Assembly (NCBI GenBank): GCA_002280725.1
Contig: NCEM01000015.1
Location: 1 to 64,000, forward strand
DNA: 64,000 bases
From: Alphaproteobacteria bacterium 32-64-14
GTDB taxonomy: Bacteria > Pseudomonadota > Alphaproteobacteria > Caulobacterales > Hyphomonadaceae
Reading direction: 5' to 3'
Position numbers and translations under genes: made by a program. Positions 56,496 through 64,000 of the stretch are shown here, piece by piece. Positions within the stretch are counted from its first letter, which is position 1, and each line of letters starts with the position of its first letter. The notes under the pieces are model-generated. The model searched no databases and had not been told where the DNA came from. It worked only from the letters and a program-made list of their open reading frames with translations.

Positions 56496-57128
56496 ATGAG
56501 CCGACGACCAACAGAGCGCAGCAGGAATACGCCGCACGGATCGCCGCGCGCATGGCAGCGCATGCTGTCCGGGCGCAGGCTGGACTTGCTCGATCCTTCG
56601 CCGCTGGATATCGAGATAGAAGATATCGCCCACGGCCTTGCGCGCGTGGCGCGCTGGAACGGTCAGACGCGCGGCGACCATGCATTTTCCGTGGCGCAAC
56701 ATTCGGTGCTGGTCGCGTCGTTCACTGCGCAGATAGCGCCGGATGCAACGGCGGCAGACCTGCTGGGCGCGCTGCTGCACGATGCGCCCGAATACGTGAT
56801 CGGCGACATGATCTCGCCGTTCAAGACCGTGCTGGGCGGCGACTACAAGAAGGTGGAGCTGCGGCTGGAGGGCGCCATCCGCCTGCGCTTCGGCCTTTCA
56901 CCCCACATGACGGGCGACCTCAAGGCGCGTGTGAAGCAGGCAGACCAGATCGCGGCCTTCTACGAGGCGACGCGGCTGGCCGGATTTGATGTGGACGAGG
57001 CGCTGGAGTTTTTCGGCTCGCCGCCGCCCGGCGCCGCGCCCGACATGACGCCGCTGGCCACAGCCGACGCACAAGCCCTCTTCCTGCGCCGGTTTGCCGA
57101 GCTTCAGGCGGAGATGGATGGGGCTTAA
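56496..57128 (+). CDS. HD-domain phosphohydrolase (YfbR-like)
   Basis: A 210-residue HD-superfamily protein. The metal ligands are His in GDHAFSVAQHSVLVA, the HD pair in LLHDAPEYVIGDMISPFK and a later Asp in VKQADQIAAF. The pattern is that of YfbR-type 5'-deoxynucleotidases, which remove phosphate from dNMPs. The N-terminal 35 residues are Arg-rich and not conserved. The ATG at 56496 was chosen; an ATG at 56436 is in frame. It heads a run of three genes ending with the NadQ-like regulator. Confidence 0.82.
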   Translation: MSRRPTERSRNTPHGSPRAWQRMLSGRRLDLLDPSPLDIEIEDIAHGLARVARWNGQTRGDHAFSVAQHSVLVASFTAQIAPDATAADLLGALLHDAPEYVIGDMISPFKTVLGGDYKKVELRLEGAIRLRFGLSPHMTGDLKARVKQADQIAAFYEATRLAGFDVDEALEFFGSPPPGAAPDMTPLATADAQALFLRRFAELQAEMDGA

Positions 57129-57185
57129 GGCGCGACCGCGCCCTTCCCAATTCCCTCAGCGGCAAACACGCTCTACTCTGCCCCC

Positions 57186-57716
57186 ATGTCGATCTGGATC
57201 TGCTCTCTCGCTGCGGCGCCGCAAATGGCGCAAAAGGTGCGCCCGTCGCGCATTGTGAGCCTCCTGAGCCCGTACGACACCTTCCCGACCTTTGAAGGCA
57301 TGGGTCCGGACCTGCATCTCACCGTGCCGATCCACGACATTGTCGACGATATCGGCGACTGGCGCGCGCCGGATCTGTCGGACGCACAGAGCGTGATAAG
57401 CTTCGTGGAAGGCTGGGACCGGGCCGCGCCCATGCTGATCCATTGCTGGGCGGGCATTTCGCGCTCCACGGCGTCGGCTTTCATTACGGCATGCGTGCAC
57501 AATCCCAAGGCCGACGAGGAAGAGATCGCGCTGGCAATCCGCAAGGCGTCCGCCACCGCCTCGCCCAACCGCCGCCTGGTGGCGCATGCCGACGCCCTGC
57601 TCGGCCGCAACGGACGCATGACGCGCGCGGTCGAGGGCATCGGCAAAGGCGATTTCTCGACGGAAGCGCAGACCTTCTCGATCCCATCGCTGTTCGGCGC
57701 GCCCGCCGCGTCATGA
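57186..57716 (+). CDS. Dual-specificity/tyrosine-type protein phosphatase
   Basis: A 176-residue phosphatase with the CX5R site HCWAGISRSTAS and an upstream general-acid Asp region (HDIVDDIGDW). The fold is that of a cysteine-dependent phosphatase of the DSP type. It is cytosolic; the substrate is unknown, and a nucleotide or protein are both possible. Its stop overlaps the next ATG (ATGA), so it is coupled to the NadQ-like regulator, perhaps by chance of operon structure. Confidence 0.85.
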   Translation: MSIWICSLAAAPQMAQKVRPSRIVSLLSPYDTFPTFEGMGPDLHLTVPIHDIVDDIGDWRAPDLSDAQSVISFVEGWDRAAPMLIHCWAGISRSTASAFITACVHNPKADEEEIALAIRKASATASPNRRLVAHADALLGRNGRMTRAVEGIGKGDFSTEAQTFSIPSLFGAPAAS

Positions 57717-58666
57717 GCACGCCTATCGCCGTCGGGCTTTCGGCTGTGATCGTCGCCGCGACGGGCAAGGCGCCATCTGCGCTGGAGACGCGCGACCAGG
57801 ATGGCGCAACCGGCCTGCCCCATGGCCGCTTCGATCCCAAGGGCCACCGTACATTCGAACTCGGCCTGCGCGCCTGGGTGCGTGCGCAAACCGGCTTCGA
57901 GCCGGGCTATGTCGAGCAGCTCTACACCTTCGGCGATCTGGGGCGCGAGCTGCCGCAGGCAGAGCTGGGCGACGCCCCCGCCGGCGCGCGGCTGATCTCG
58001 GTCGGCTATCTCGGCCTCACGCCCGAGCAGACCGACATTTCCGCCTTCGATGCCGTGTGGCGCGACTGGTACGACCACTTCCCGTGGGAGGACCATCGCA
58101 AGGGCCGCCCGGTGATCATCGACGAAGCGATCGCGCCTGTGCTGTGGCAATGGGCCGAGAATGCCGGCAAGGACGCCTCCAGTCGCCGCTCACGCATTCA
58201 GATCGCCTTCGGTCTCGATGGCCAGCCGTGGATCGAGGAACGCACGCTGGAGCGCTATGAGCTGATGTATGAAGCGGGGCTTGCACCGGAAGCGGCCCGC
58301 GATGGCCGCCGCCGCGCGCCTCCCCTGCCGGTTTCGGCGCTCGGCGAGCCAATGATATCGGATCACCGGCGCATTCTGGCGACCGCGATCGGCCGCCTGC
58401 GTGGCAAGATCAAATACCGCCCGGTGGTGTTCGAACTGATGCCCGAGCGCTTCACGCTGTTCGAGCTTCAGCAGGTCGTGGAGTCTCTGCTGGGCCTACC
58501 GCTGCACAAGCAGAATTTCCGCCGCTCGCTCGACCGGTCAGGGCTTGTCATCGGCCTTGGGCTGTTCTCGCAAACCACCGGCGGCAGGCCCGCAGAGCTG
58601 TTCCGCTTCCGCCGCGAAGCGATGGCCGAGGGACACGCAACCGGCGTGCAAACCCCGCGCGCGTGA
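57713..58666 (+). CDS. nadQ: NadQ/NrtR-like regulator of NAD synthesis (COG4111 type)
   Basis: A 317-residue regulator. The N-terminal two-thirds resembles a Nudix fold without a Nudix box; the last 80 residues (RPVVFELMPERFTLFELQQV to RFRREAMAEG) form the winged helix of the NrtR type. Alphaproteobacterial members of this family (NadQ) repress NAD genes. Its position about 0.9 kb upstream of nadA, and the paired inverted repeats in front of nadA, fit. It overlaps the phosphatase stop by 4 bp. Confidence 0.78.
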   Translation: MSTPIAVGLSAVIVAATGKAPSALETRDQDGATGLPHGRFDPKGHRTFELGLRAWVRAQTGFEPGYVEQLYTFGDLGRELPQAELGDAPAGARLISVGYLGLTPEQTDISAFDAVWRDWYDHFPWEDHRKGRPVIIDEAIAPVLWQWAENAGKDASSRRSRIQIAFGLDGQPWIEERTLERYELMYEAGLAPEAARDGRRRAPPLPVSALGEPMISDHRRILATAIGRLRGKIKYRPVVFELMPERFTLFELQQVVESLLGLPLHKQNFRRSLDRSGLVIGLGLFSQTTGGRPAELFRFRREAMAEGHATGVQTPRA

Positions 58667-58698
58667 GGCGCGCGGGGCGCACATCCGCCCGCGGCGGC

Positions 58699-59322
58699 TC
58701 AGCTGTCGCGCACATCCAGCCAGCGTTCGGCCTGGAACATGCCGATCAGGTAAGTCTCGATGAGCACGATGGCTTGCGAGATTCCATCATCATCATCCGG
58801 CGCGCCGCGTGCGACGAGGTCATCGCCCATGCGCTCCAGGAATTCTTCGTCCCGGCGCCAGTCTTCAGCGAGGAACATGTAGACATCGTCGTCCGACATC
58901 TCGTCGACCAGTGCGATCATGTCATCGAGTTCGTCCTCGCTGAGACCCGCCGCCAAAAGCTCGCCCTCGAGTGCGTCCGCCACCGTACCGGCGATGCCCA
59001 TGGTCATGGCGATTTCCTGCTCGTCGGCCGACCATTCGTGCGTGTCAGTGCACGACTCGACCGCCGGCATCAGCGCTTCAAGCGCGCGCTCGTACAGATC
59101 GCCCTCGGTCGCCTCGAGAATGTAAGCGTCGACGACGTCGTAGAACTCGTCATCCTCGAGCACCATCAGCTCGGTGTAGATGCACGAGAACTCGTCCCAC
59201 TCGTCCGGATCCATTGCGCCGGTTCCGCCCGGCTGGGCGTAGGCTGTCGCAGGCGCGGCCAGCGTCGCCGCAACAAGGCCAGCGCCGGCAACCAGCGCAG
59301 CCGTCCATTTCCTGAAGTCCAT
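58699..59322 (-). CDS. Exported acidic protein of unknown function
   Basis: A 207-residue protein with a signal peptide (FRKWTAALVAGAGLVAATLA to about ATAYAQ). The mature part is strongly acidic and mostly helical (SEDELDDMIALVDEMSDDDV; LMVLEDDEFYDVVDAYIL) with two cysteines (FSCIYT, ESCTD). Periplasmic location is likely. No family is recognised. It lies between the regulator and nadA, on the opposite strand. Confidence 0.65.
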   Translation of the reverse strand: MDFRKWTAALVAGAGLVAATLAAPATAYAQPGGTGAMDPDEWDEFSCIYTELMVLEDDEFYDVVDAYILEATEGDLYERALEALMPAVESCTDTHEWSADEQEIAMTMGIAGTVADALEGELLAAGLSEDELDDMIALVDEMSDDDVYMFLAEDWRRDEEFLERMGDDLVARGAPDDDDGISQAIVLIETYLIGMFQAERWLDVRDS

Positions 59323-59526
59323 CCGTCCGCCCTCTCAACAGCCATCCCAGCTTGATCCCGCCACGTTAAAGCGGATCACCTGAACCGGCCACACCGCAGG
59401 GCAGATGGGATGGATTGCTCCGCCAGGTAACCGGAGCGCCACCGCTTGCCTCGGCGCACTGCGCCACAGTCACGCCAGCGGCAGATTATTCCGACTCGAC
59501 GGCATGAAGGTTTTATGAGAATATAC

Positions 59527-59547
59527 TTATGCTCAAGTTGAGTTTAA
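59527..59547. promoter_or_regulatory. Distal inverted-repeat operator upstream of nadA (site 1)
   Basis: A 21-bp imperfect palindrome, TTATG-CTCA then AG then TTGAG-TTTAA. It matches the second site (59605-59625) at 17 of 21 positions; the half-sites CTCA and TTGAG and the flanking TTAT and TAA are shared. The centres are 78 bp apart. A role as a binding site of the adjacent NadQ-like protein is inferred. Confidence 0.65.
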
Positions 59548-59604
59548 GTGGGCTGACGAACCGGGAACCGCCTTTCGCTTGAAAGGCAATTTGTCGGGCC
59601 CATT

Positions 59605-59625
59605 TTATACTCAGATTGAGCATAA
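59605..59625. promoter_or_regulatory. Proximal inverted-repeat operator of nadA (site 2), overlapping the promoter
   Basis: A 21-bp palindrome, TTATA-CTCA then GA then TTGAG-CATAA, with nearly perfect arms. It lies 13 bp before the nadA ATG and covers the best -10 candidate (TTTTAT/TATACT near 59603-59612, with TTGAAA at 59579-59584 as a possible -35). Binding here would block transcription, fitting repression when NAD is plentiful. Confidence 0.7.
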
Positions 59626-59638
59626 CTGGGAGGCATGC

Positions 59639-60796
59639 ATGGCCCGTGTCATCGAGTTTGGCGAAGGCTGCGATATCCCCGCTGCCCGTCTGCGCCCATC
59701 GGCCGCTGAGCAGCGGGGGCTGGCCTATGACGACGAGGTGAAGGCCGCGACGGACCATCTCTATGCCGAGGTGAAGGACTTCATCACGCCGATGGAGTGG
59801 CCCGCCGTCGCGCCGCTGGTGCACCACATCAACAAGCTGAAGAAGCAGCGCGGCGCCGTGATCCTCGCGCACAACTACATGACGCCGGACATCTTCCGCC
59901 TGGTCGGCGATTTCCGGGGCGACAGCCTGCAGCTGGCCCGCGAAGCTGCCCGCACGGACGCGAAGGTGATCGTGCAGGCCGGCGTGCACTTCATGGCCGA
60001 AACCTCGAAAATCCTGTGCCCTGACAAGACGGTGCTGATCCCCGACATGCGCGCGGGCTGCTCGCTGGCGGCCTCGATCACGGGCGCCGACGTGCGCCTG
60101 ATCCGCGAGCGCTACCCGAACCTTCCGATCGTGACCTATGTGAACACCACGGCCGACGTGAAGGCCGAATGCGACATCACCTGCACCTCGTCCAACGCGA
60201 CTCAGGTGGTGGAACATGTCGCCGCCGAATGGGGCGTCGACACCGTGATCATGGTTCCCGACGAATACCTTGCGCGCAACGTGGCCGCCAACACCGAGAT
60301 CCGCATCATCGCCTGGGAAGGCCATTGCGAGGTGCACGAGAAGTTTTCGGCCGAGGACGTGAGGCAGGTCCGTGACGCGCACCCCGGCGCAATTGTGCTG
60401 GCGCACCCGGAATGTCCACCGGATGTCCTTGAAGAAGCCGACTTTGCGGGGTCAACATCGGCCCTGTCGGCTCACGTGAAGGAATCGGGCGCCCGCAAGG
60501 TGGTCCTCCTGACCGAGTGCTCGATGAGCGATAACGTCGCCGCGGACAATCCCGGCGTGGAGTTTGTGAAGCCATGCAATCTCTGCCCTCACATGAAGCG
60601 CATCTCGCTGGAGAACATCTACGACGCGCTGGTCGCGATGAAGCACGAAGTGAACGTGCCGGAGGACATCCGGGTGCGCGCGAAGGCGGCGATCGACGCG
60701 ATGCTGGCGCTGGGCAAGCCGGCGGCGACGCCAAAATTCAGGGTCGGTCCGGACGTGTACGTTCCGGTCGAGCTCATTCCAAACGAGGCGAGATGA
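59639..60796 (+). CDS. nadA: Quinolinate synthase
   Basis: NadA condenses iminoaspartate with dihydroxyacetone phosphate to quinolinate, using a 4Fe-4S cluster. The 385-residue product has the cluster cysteines in DMRAGCSLAAS, LAHPECPPDV and CNLCPHMKR, and substrate motifs VILAHNYMTPDI and YVNTTADVKAECDITCTSSN. The ATG at 59639 follows GGGAGG at five bases; a TTG at 59579 in frame lies within the promoter. Two inverted repeats precede it. It heads nadA-(two exported proteins)-nadB-nadC. Confidence 0.97.
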   Translation: MARVIEFGEGCDIPAARLRPSAAEQRGLAYDDEVKAATDHLYAEVKDFITPMEWPAVAPLVHHINKLKKQRGAVILAHNYMTPDIFRLVGDFRGDSLQLAREAARTDAKVIVQAGVHFMAETSKILCPDKTVLIPDMRAGCSLAASITGADVRLIRERYPNLPIVTYVNTTADVKAECDITCTSSNATQVVEHVAAEWGVDTVIMVPDEYLARNVAANTEIRIIAWEGHCEVHEKFSAEDVRQVRDAHPGAIVLAHPECPPDVLEEADFAGSTSALSAHVKESGARKVVLLTECSMSDNVAADNPGVEFVKPCNLCPHMKRISLENIYDALVAMKHEVNVPEDIRVRAKAAIDAMLALGKPAATPKFRVGPDVYVPVELIPNEAR

Positions 60797-61281
60797 AACC
60801 CCGCCGCCTCAAGCGCAGGTTCGCCGCGATCTTCGGATGCGTGATGGCGTTGAGCGCCGCCATGCCGGCGTTCGCGGACGACATCGCGGGCCAGTGGCTG
60901 TTCGACACGTCCAAGTTCGCCGGCAATGACTGCCAGATCGTCGGCCGCATCACCTTCGTGCCGACGAAGGTGAAGAACACCTACACCTGCGTGTTCGAGA
61001 GCGAGCAGATCTGCGGCAAGCTGAACGGCGATCTGTACATCCGCGTGCGCCAGGTCTGCACGGCGCAGCGCGTCGGCAAGCAGGTGGCGATCCAGTCGCA
61101 GGTCGATCGCGTGCTCGAGCGCCGGCCCTACCTGCCGCCGGAAATGGCGAAGCTGAACTACCTCGCCGACAACTTCATCCTGCAACTCGCAGCCAACAAG
61201 GCGGAAATGCTGGGCGAGCACTATGACGAACAGCGCAGCCTGAACGCGCGGTTCTGGCGCGACATCGAACTCATCTCATAG
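60793..61281 (+). CDS. Exported four-cysteine protein, paralogue 1, in the nad operon
   Basis: A 162-residue protein with a signal peptide (RRFAAIFGCVMALSAAMPAFA). The mature part reads DDIAGQWLFDTSKFAGNDCQ, YTCVFESEQICGKL, VCTAQRVGKQVAIQSQVD, ending FWRDIELIS. Its four cysteines and overall order match the next gene, so the two arose by duplication. The ATG overlaps the nadA stop (ATGA), so translation is coupled. The function is unknown; periplasmic location makes a direct step in NAD synthesis unlikely. Confidence 0.75.
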   Translation: MKPRRLKRRFAAIFGCVMALSAAMPAFADDIAGQWLFDTSKFAGNDCQIVGRITFVPTKVKNTYTCVFESEQICGKLNGDLYIRVRQVCTAQRVGKQVAIQSQVDRVLERRPYLPPEMAKLNYLADNFILQLAANKAEMLGEHYDEQRSLNARFWRDIELIS

Positions 61282-61302
61282 GGCGCGGGAAGGCGGGGAA
61301 GC

Positions 61303-61785
61303 ATGAAGCTCAGACCAGCGCTTGGCCTCGCCGCCAGCATCGCCCTCGCATTCAGCCTCACCACACCCACGGGCGCGCAGACGCAAATAAAGGCGACGCC
61401 TGATGGCGCGTGGGACTTCGCGACCGAAACGCTGGGCGCGGGCTGCACGCTATCCGGCAACATCCATTTCAAGCGCACGGCCGACAAGGCCTATACATGC
61501 CGGTTCACCGCGGTGTGGTCCTGCAAGCAGCGCAGCCCGAAGGCGGTGCACACCGAGCAAAGCTGCGTCGCGACGCAGACCGGCGAAAACGTCGTGATCA
61601 CCAGCAAGATCGACAAGATTGGCATGGTCGATCCCGTCGAACTGACACAGCAGATGCGCGAGCATTACGCCGCCGACCATTTCTCCGTGAAGATCAACCA
61701 GGTGGGAGACCGCATGGACGGCCTGTTCCGCTCCTATGGCCAGGCGCCGGTCATCTTCCGCAAGCATGAAGACCTGATCTCGTGA
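61303..61785 (+). CDS. Exported four-cysteine protein, paralogue 2, in the nad operon
   Basis: A 160-residue protein with a signal peptide (LRPALGLAASIALAFSLTTP to about TGAQ). The mature part (DGAWDFATETLGAGCTLSGN, YTCRFTAVWSCKQ, EQSCVATQTGENVVITSKID, end FRKHEDLIS) aligns with paralogue 1: W-x-F near the start, the Y-T-C-x-F strand, four cysteines and the terminal LIS. It begins 21 bp after paralogue 1 and ends 58 bp before nadB. The function is unknown. Confidence 0.75.
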   Translation: MKLRPALGLAASIALAFSLTTPTGAQTQIKATPDGAWDFATETLGAGCTLSGNIHFKRTADKAYTCRFTAVWSCKQRSPKAVHTEQSCVATQTGENVVITSKIDKIGMVDPVELTQQMREHYAADHFSVKINQVGDRMDGLFRSYGQAPVIFRKHEDLIS

Positions 61786-61843
61786 TCGCGCCCATCAGAC
61801 GGACCACACGCACGGCCATCGCGCACAGCATGGACATCCGCCT

Positions 61844-63373
61844 GTGACCACCAACCGCGACATTCTCATCGTCGGCGCAGGGCTCGCCGGCCTCTTCCTC
61901 GCGCTCAAGCTCGCGCCAAGACGGTGCACGGTCATCGCCCTCGCCCCGCTTGGGCAGGCGGCCGCATCCGCATGGGCGCAGGGCGGGCTCGCCGCTGCGC
62001 TGTCGCCGCAGGATGACGCCTCGCTGCACGCCGCCGACACGATCGCGGCGGGAGCTGGCATCGTCGATCCCGTCGTCGCGCGCCTGATCGCGGAAGATGG
62101 CGCAGCCCGCGTGCGCGACCTGCTGGAGCTTGGCGTGCCGTTCGACCGCACGGCGGAAGGCGAGTTGGCCCTGTCACTCGAAGCCGCTCACTCGCGCGCG
62201 CGCGTCGCCCGGGTATCGGGAGATCTTGCCGGCAAGGCGATCATGGAAGCGCTGACCTATGCGGTCGCCGCCTCCGCCCACATCGAAGTCATCGAGCGCG
62301 TGCGCGCGCTGGCGCTTCTGCAGGACGCAAACGGCCGCATCGGCGGCGTGGTCGCGCAGGATGCATCGGGAAAACTGGTGAACCTGTATGCGCGCGAGAC
62401 TGTTCTCTGCGCGGGCGGCTCCGGCGGGCTCTACGCCATCACCACCAATCCGAAATCGTCACAGGGCGATGCCTTCGCGATGGCGTATCAGGCCGGCGCC
62501 CTGATCTCGGATCCCGAATTCGTGCAGTTCCACCCCACCGCCATCGACATCGGCCGCGATCCTGCGCCACTCGCAACCGAAGCCCTGCGGGGCGATGGCG
62601 CGCATCTGGTCGACGCCAAAGGCCGCGCCTTCATGGCCAGCTATCACAAGCTCGGCGATCTTGCCCCGCGCGATGAGGTTGCCCGCGCGATCCACTCCGA
62701 ACGCGAAGCCGGGCGCGGCGCATTCCTCGATTGCACAAAGGCTGTCGGCGCGCACTTCCCCGATCATTTCCCGACCGTGTTTGAGGCTTGCCGCTCGGCC
62801 GGCATCGATCCGCGCACACAGCCGATCCCCGTTGCGCCCGCCATGCACTACCACATGGGCGGCGTTGTCACGGACCTGTGGGGCCGCACGTCGCTTGAGG
62901 GCCTCTCTGCCTGCGGCGAGAGCGCATCGACCGGCGCGCACGGCGCCAACAGGCTGGCGTCAAACTCGCTGCTGGAAGCCGTGGTGTTTGCCGAACGCGC
63001 GGCGCGGCGTCTGAAAGAGACCGAGTTGAAGGACGCAACCGGCGCCCGCGCCGAGGCGCCACCCGAGATGAACGAGCTCTCGATGGTGGAGCTGCGCAAG
63101 CGCATGCATGGACAGGTCGGTGTCGTCCGCGAGGCAAAGGGCCTCGCCTCCACACTCGACTGGATCGAAGCGGCCATCGCCAATGTCGGCCCCGCGCGCC
63201 CGCTCATCGCCGCGCGCCTGATCGCCGCTGCGGCGCTGGCGCGTCAGGAAAGCCGCGGCGGCCACTATCGCAGCGACTTCCCAGATACGAAGCCCCCGCA
63301 TCGCACCTTCATCCGCAAGGGCGCGGGCGGCCTGCCGCACATCCAGCATTCCGCCATCGCGGAAGGAGTTTGA
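61844..63373 (+). CDS. nadB: L-aspartate oxidase
   Basis: NadB oxidises aspartate to iminoaspartate, the substrate of NadA. The 509-residue flavoprotein has the FAD motif ILIVGAGLAGLFLALKLA, AWAQGGLAAALSPQDD, the catalytic Arg/His region in RDEVARAIHSE and HYHMGGVVTDLWGRTS, and GANRLASNSLLEAVVFAERA. The start is a GTG at 61844. It is about 30 residues shorter than the E. coli enzyme, mainly in the C-terminal helical domain. It is 2 bp from nadC. Confidence 0.95.
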   Translation: MTTNRDILIVGAGLAGLFLALKLAPRRCTVIALAPLGQAAASAWAQGGLAAALSPQDDASLHAADTIAAGAGIVDPVVARLIAEDGAARVRDLLELGVPFDRTAEGELALSLEAAHSRARVARVSGDLAGKAIMEALTYAVAASAHIEVIERVRALALLQDANGRIGGVVAQDASGKLVNLYARETVLCAGGSGGLYAITTNPKSSQGDAFAMAYQAGALISDPEFVQFHPTAIDIGRDPAPLATEALRGDGAHLVDAKGRAFMASYHKLGDLAPRDEVARAIHSEREAGRGAFLDCTKAVGAHFPDHFPTVFEACRSAGIDPRTQPIPVAPAMHYHMGGVVTDLWGRTSLEGLSACGESASTGAHGANRLASNSLLEAVVFAERAARRLKETELKDATGARAEAPPEMNELSMVELRKRMHGQVGVVREAKGLASTLDWIEAAIANVGPARPLIAARLIAAAALARQESRGGHYRSDFPDTKPPHRTFIRKGAGGLPHIQHSAIAEGV

Positions 63374-63375
63374 AC

Positions 63376-64000
63376 GTGCCAACACACGACGACGCCCACC
63401 TGCCTATCCCGTTCCTGCCTGACGTGGTGATCGAGCCGCTGGTGCGGCTTGCCCTCACCGAGGATCTGGGGCGCGGCGGCGACATCACGACCGACGCTGT
63501 CATCCCCGCGTCCGCGCGGACTGTCGCCATCCTTGGCGCACGCGAGGGCGGCATCGCCGCGGGGTACGACGCCGCGCGGTTGGCGCTGCGCCTGATCGAT
63601 CCCGAAGCGAAGTGGACCACGCTGACCGGCGAAGGCGTGCGTTTCGAGAAGGGCGCACAGCTCGTCCGCATCGAGGGAACGGCGCGCAGCGTGCTGATGG
63701 CCGAGCGCGTGATGCTCAACTTCATCGGGCCGCTCTCGGGCGTTGCGACGCTGACCGCCAAGTTCGTCGCGGAGACGGCGGGCACGCGCGCGCGCATCAC
63801 CTGTACGCGCAAGACGACGCCGGGTTTCCGCGCGCTGGAGAAACGCGCCGTGCGGCTCGGCGGCGGCGTCAATCACCGGCTCGGGCTGGATGACGCGATC
63901 CTGATCAAGGACAACCACATCCTTGCGGCCGGCGGCGTTGCTGCCGCGCTGAAGCGTGCGCGCGCGGCGGTGGGCCATCTGCGCGCCATAGAGATCGAGG
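63376..64000 (+). CDS. nadC: Nicotinate-nucleotide pyrophosphorylase (quinolinate phosphoribosyltransferase), partial
   Basis: NadC turns quinolinate and PRPP into nicotinate mononucleotide. The 208 codons in the window cover the N-terminal domain (LALTEDLGRGGDITTDAVIP) and part of the barrel, with RVMLNFIGPLSGVATLT, CTRKTTPGFRALEKRAVRLG, GGVNHRLGLDDAILIKDNH, all typical. The GTG start has GGAAGGAG seven bases upstream. The gene runs off the window end, about 75 residues short of the usual length. Confidence 0.95.
   Translation, partial: MPTHDDAHLPIPFLPDVVIEPLVRLALTEDLGRGGDITTDAVIPASARTVAILGAREGGIAAGYDAARLALRLIDPEAKWTTLTGEGVRFEKGAQLVRIEGTARSVLMAERVMLNFIGPLSGVATLTAKFVAETAGTRARITCTRKTTPGFRALEKRAVRLGGGVNHRLGLDDAILIKDNHILAAGGVAAALKRARAAVGHLRAIEIE

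Overview
The window is 64 kb of GC-rich, gene-dense chromosome from an alphaproteobacterium, most likely a member of the Caulobacterales/Hyphomonadaceae. This rests on gene content: a ChpT histidine phosphotransferase beside a chemotaxis operon, a NadQ-type (COG4111-like) regulator beside nadA-nadB-nadC, a TIGR02301-type exported protein, and many lipoproteins and exported proteins of unknown function. Almost all of it is core chromosome. The only mobile DNA seen is the C-terminal tip of an IS5-type transposase at the left edge and one intergenic REP-like element.

Layout. 0-2.5 kb: transposase remnant, moaC and moeA (molybdenum cofactor, divergent), tRNA-Leu(UAA), small exported protein. 2.5-11 kb: a hybrid sensor kinase facing the operon chpT-cheA-cheW-cheY-cheB-cheR. 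11-15 kb: ydbH-ynbE-ydbL, the AsmA-like intermembrane lipid-transport trio. 15-30 kb: mixed envelope and metabolic genes (M23 peptidase, M28-like lipoprotein without most metal ligands, EF-G-like GTPase, WYL regulator with a divergent target, 2OG-Fe(II) oxygenase, tRNA-Arg(ACG), P1 peptidase, gamma-glutamyltransferase, DUF4142 lipoprotein, sensor kinase). 30-39.7 kb: rpmH-rnpA-yidC-engB, a YadGH-type ABC exporter, argB, a DUF1036 protein, dapD, a DUF3052 protein and a SpoU methyltransferase. 39.8-45.4 kb: lipoproteins, type-B carboxylesterase, a degenerate NDP-sugar dehydratase homologue, a frameshifted cytochrome c/PQQ-propeller dehydrogenase, rpsU. 45.5-56.3 kb: purA, anchored thermonuclease, a three-gene pterin cluster (PTR1/FolM-type reductase, FolB, a PTPS homologue lacking its catalytic Cys), ABC-F ATPase, ThDP enzyme, a candidate small RNA, a K+ channel with zinc ribbon, pyrC and a 49-residue membrane protein. 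56.5-64 kb: HD phosphohydrolase, protein phosphatase, NadQ-like regulator, then nadA, two paralogous exported proteins, nadB and nadC (cut by the window end).

The parts most worth following are: (1) two near-identical 21-bp inverted repeats in front of nadA, about 0.9 kb from the putative NadQ gene; (2) two exported four-cysteine paralogues inserted between nadA and nadB; (3) the pterin cluster, where the reductase keeps the exact PTR1 Asp-Tyr-Lys spacing but the PTPS has Tyr for Cys; (4) a terminator-ended intergenic transcript candidate with three anti-Shine-Dalgarno-like C-rich stretches; and (5) two enzyme-fold proteins that appear to have lost their catalytic residues.

All functions are assigned by reading translated sequence against family knowledge; no database search was run. 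Start codons were chosen mainly from ribosome-binding-site spacing and family N-termini, and are flagged where uncertain.
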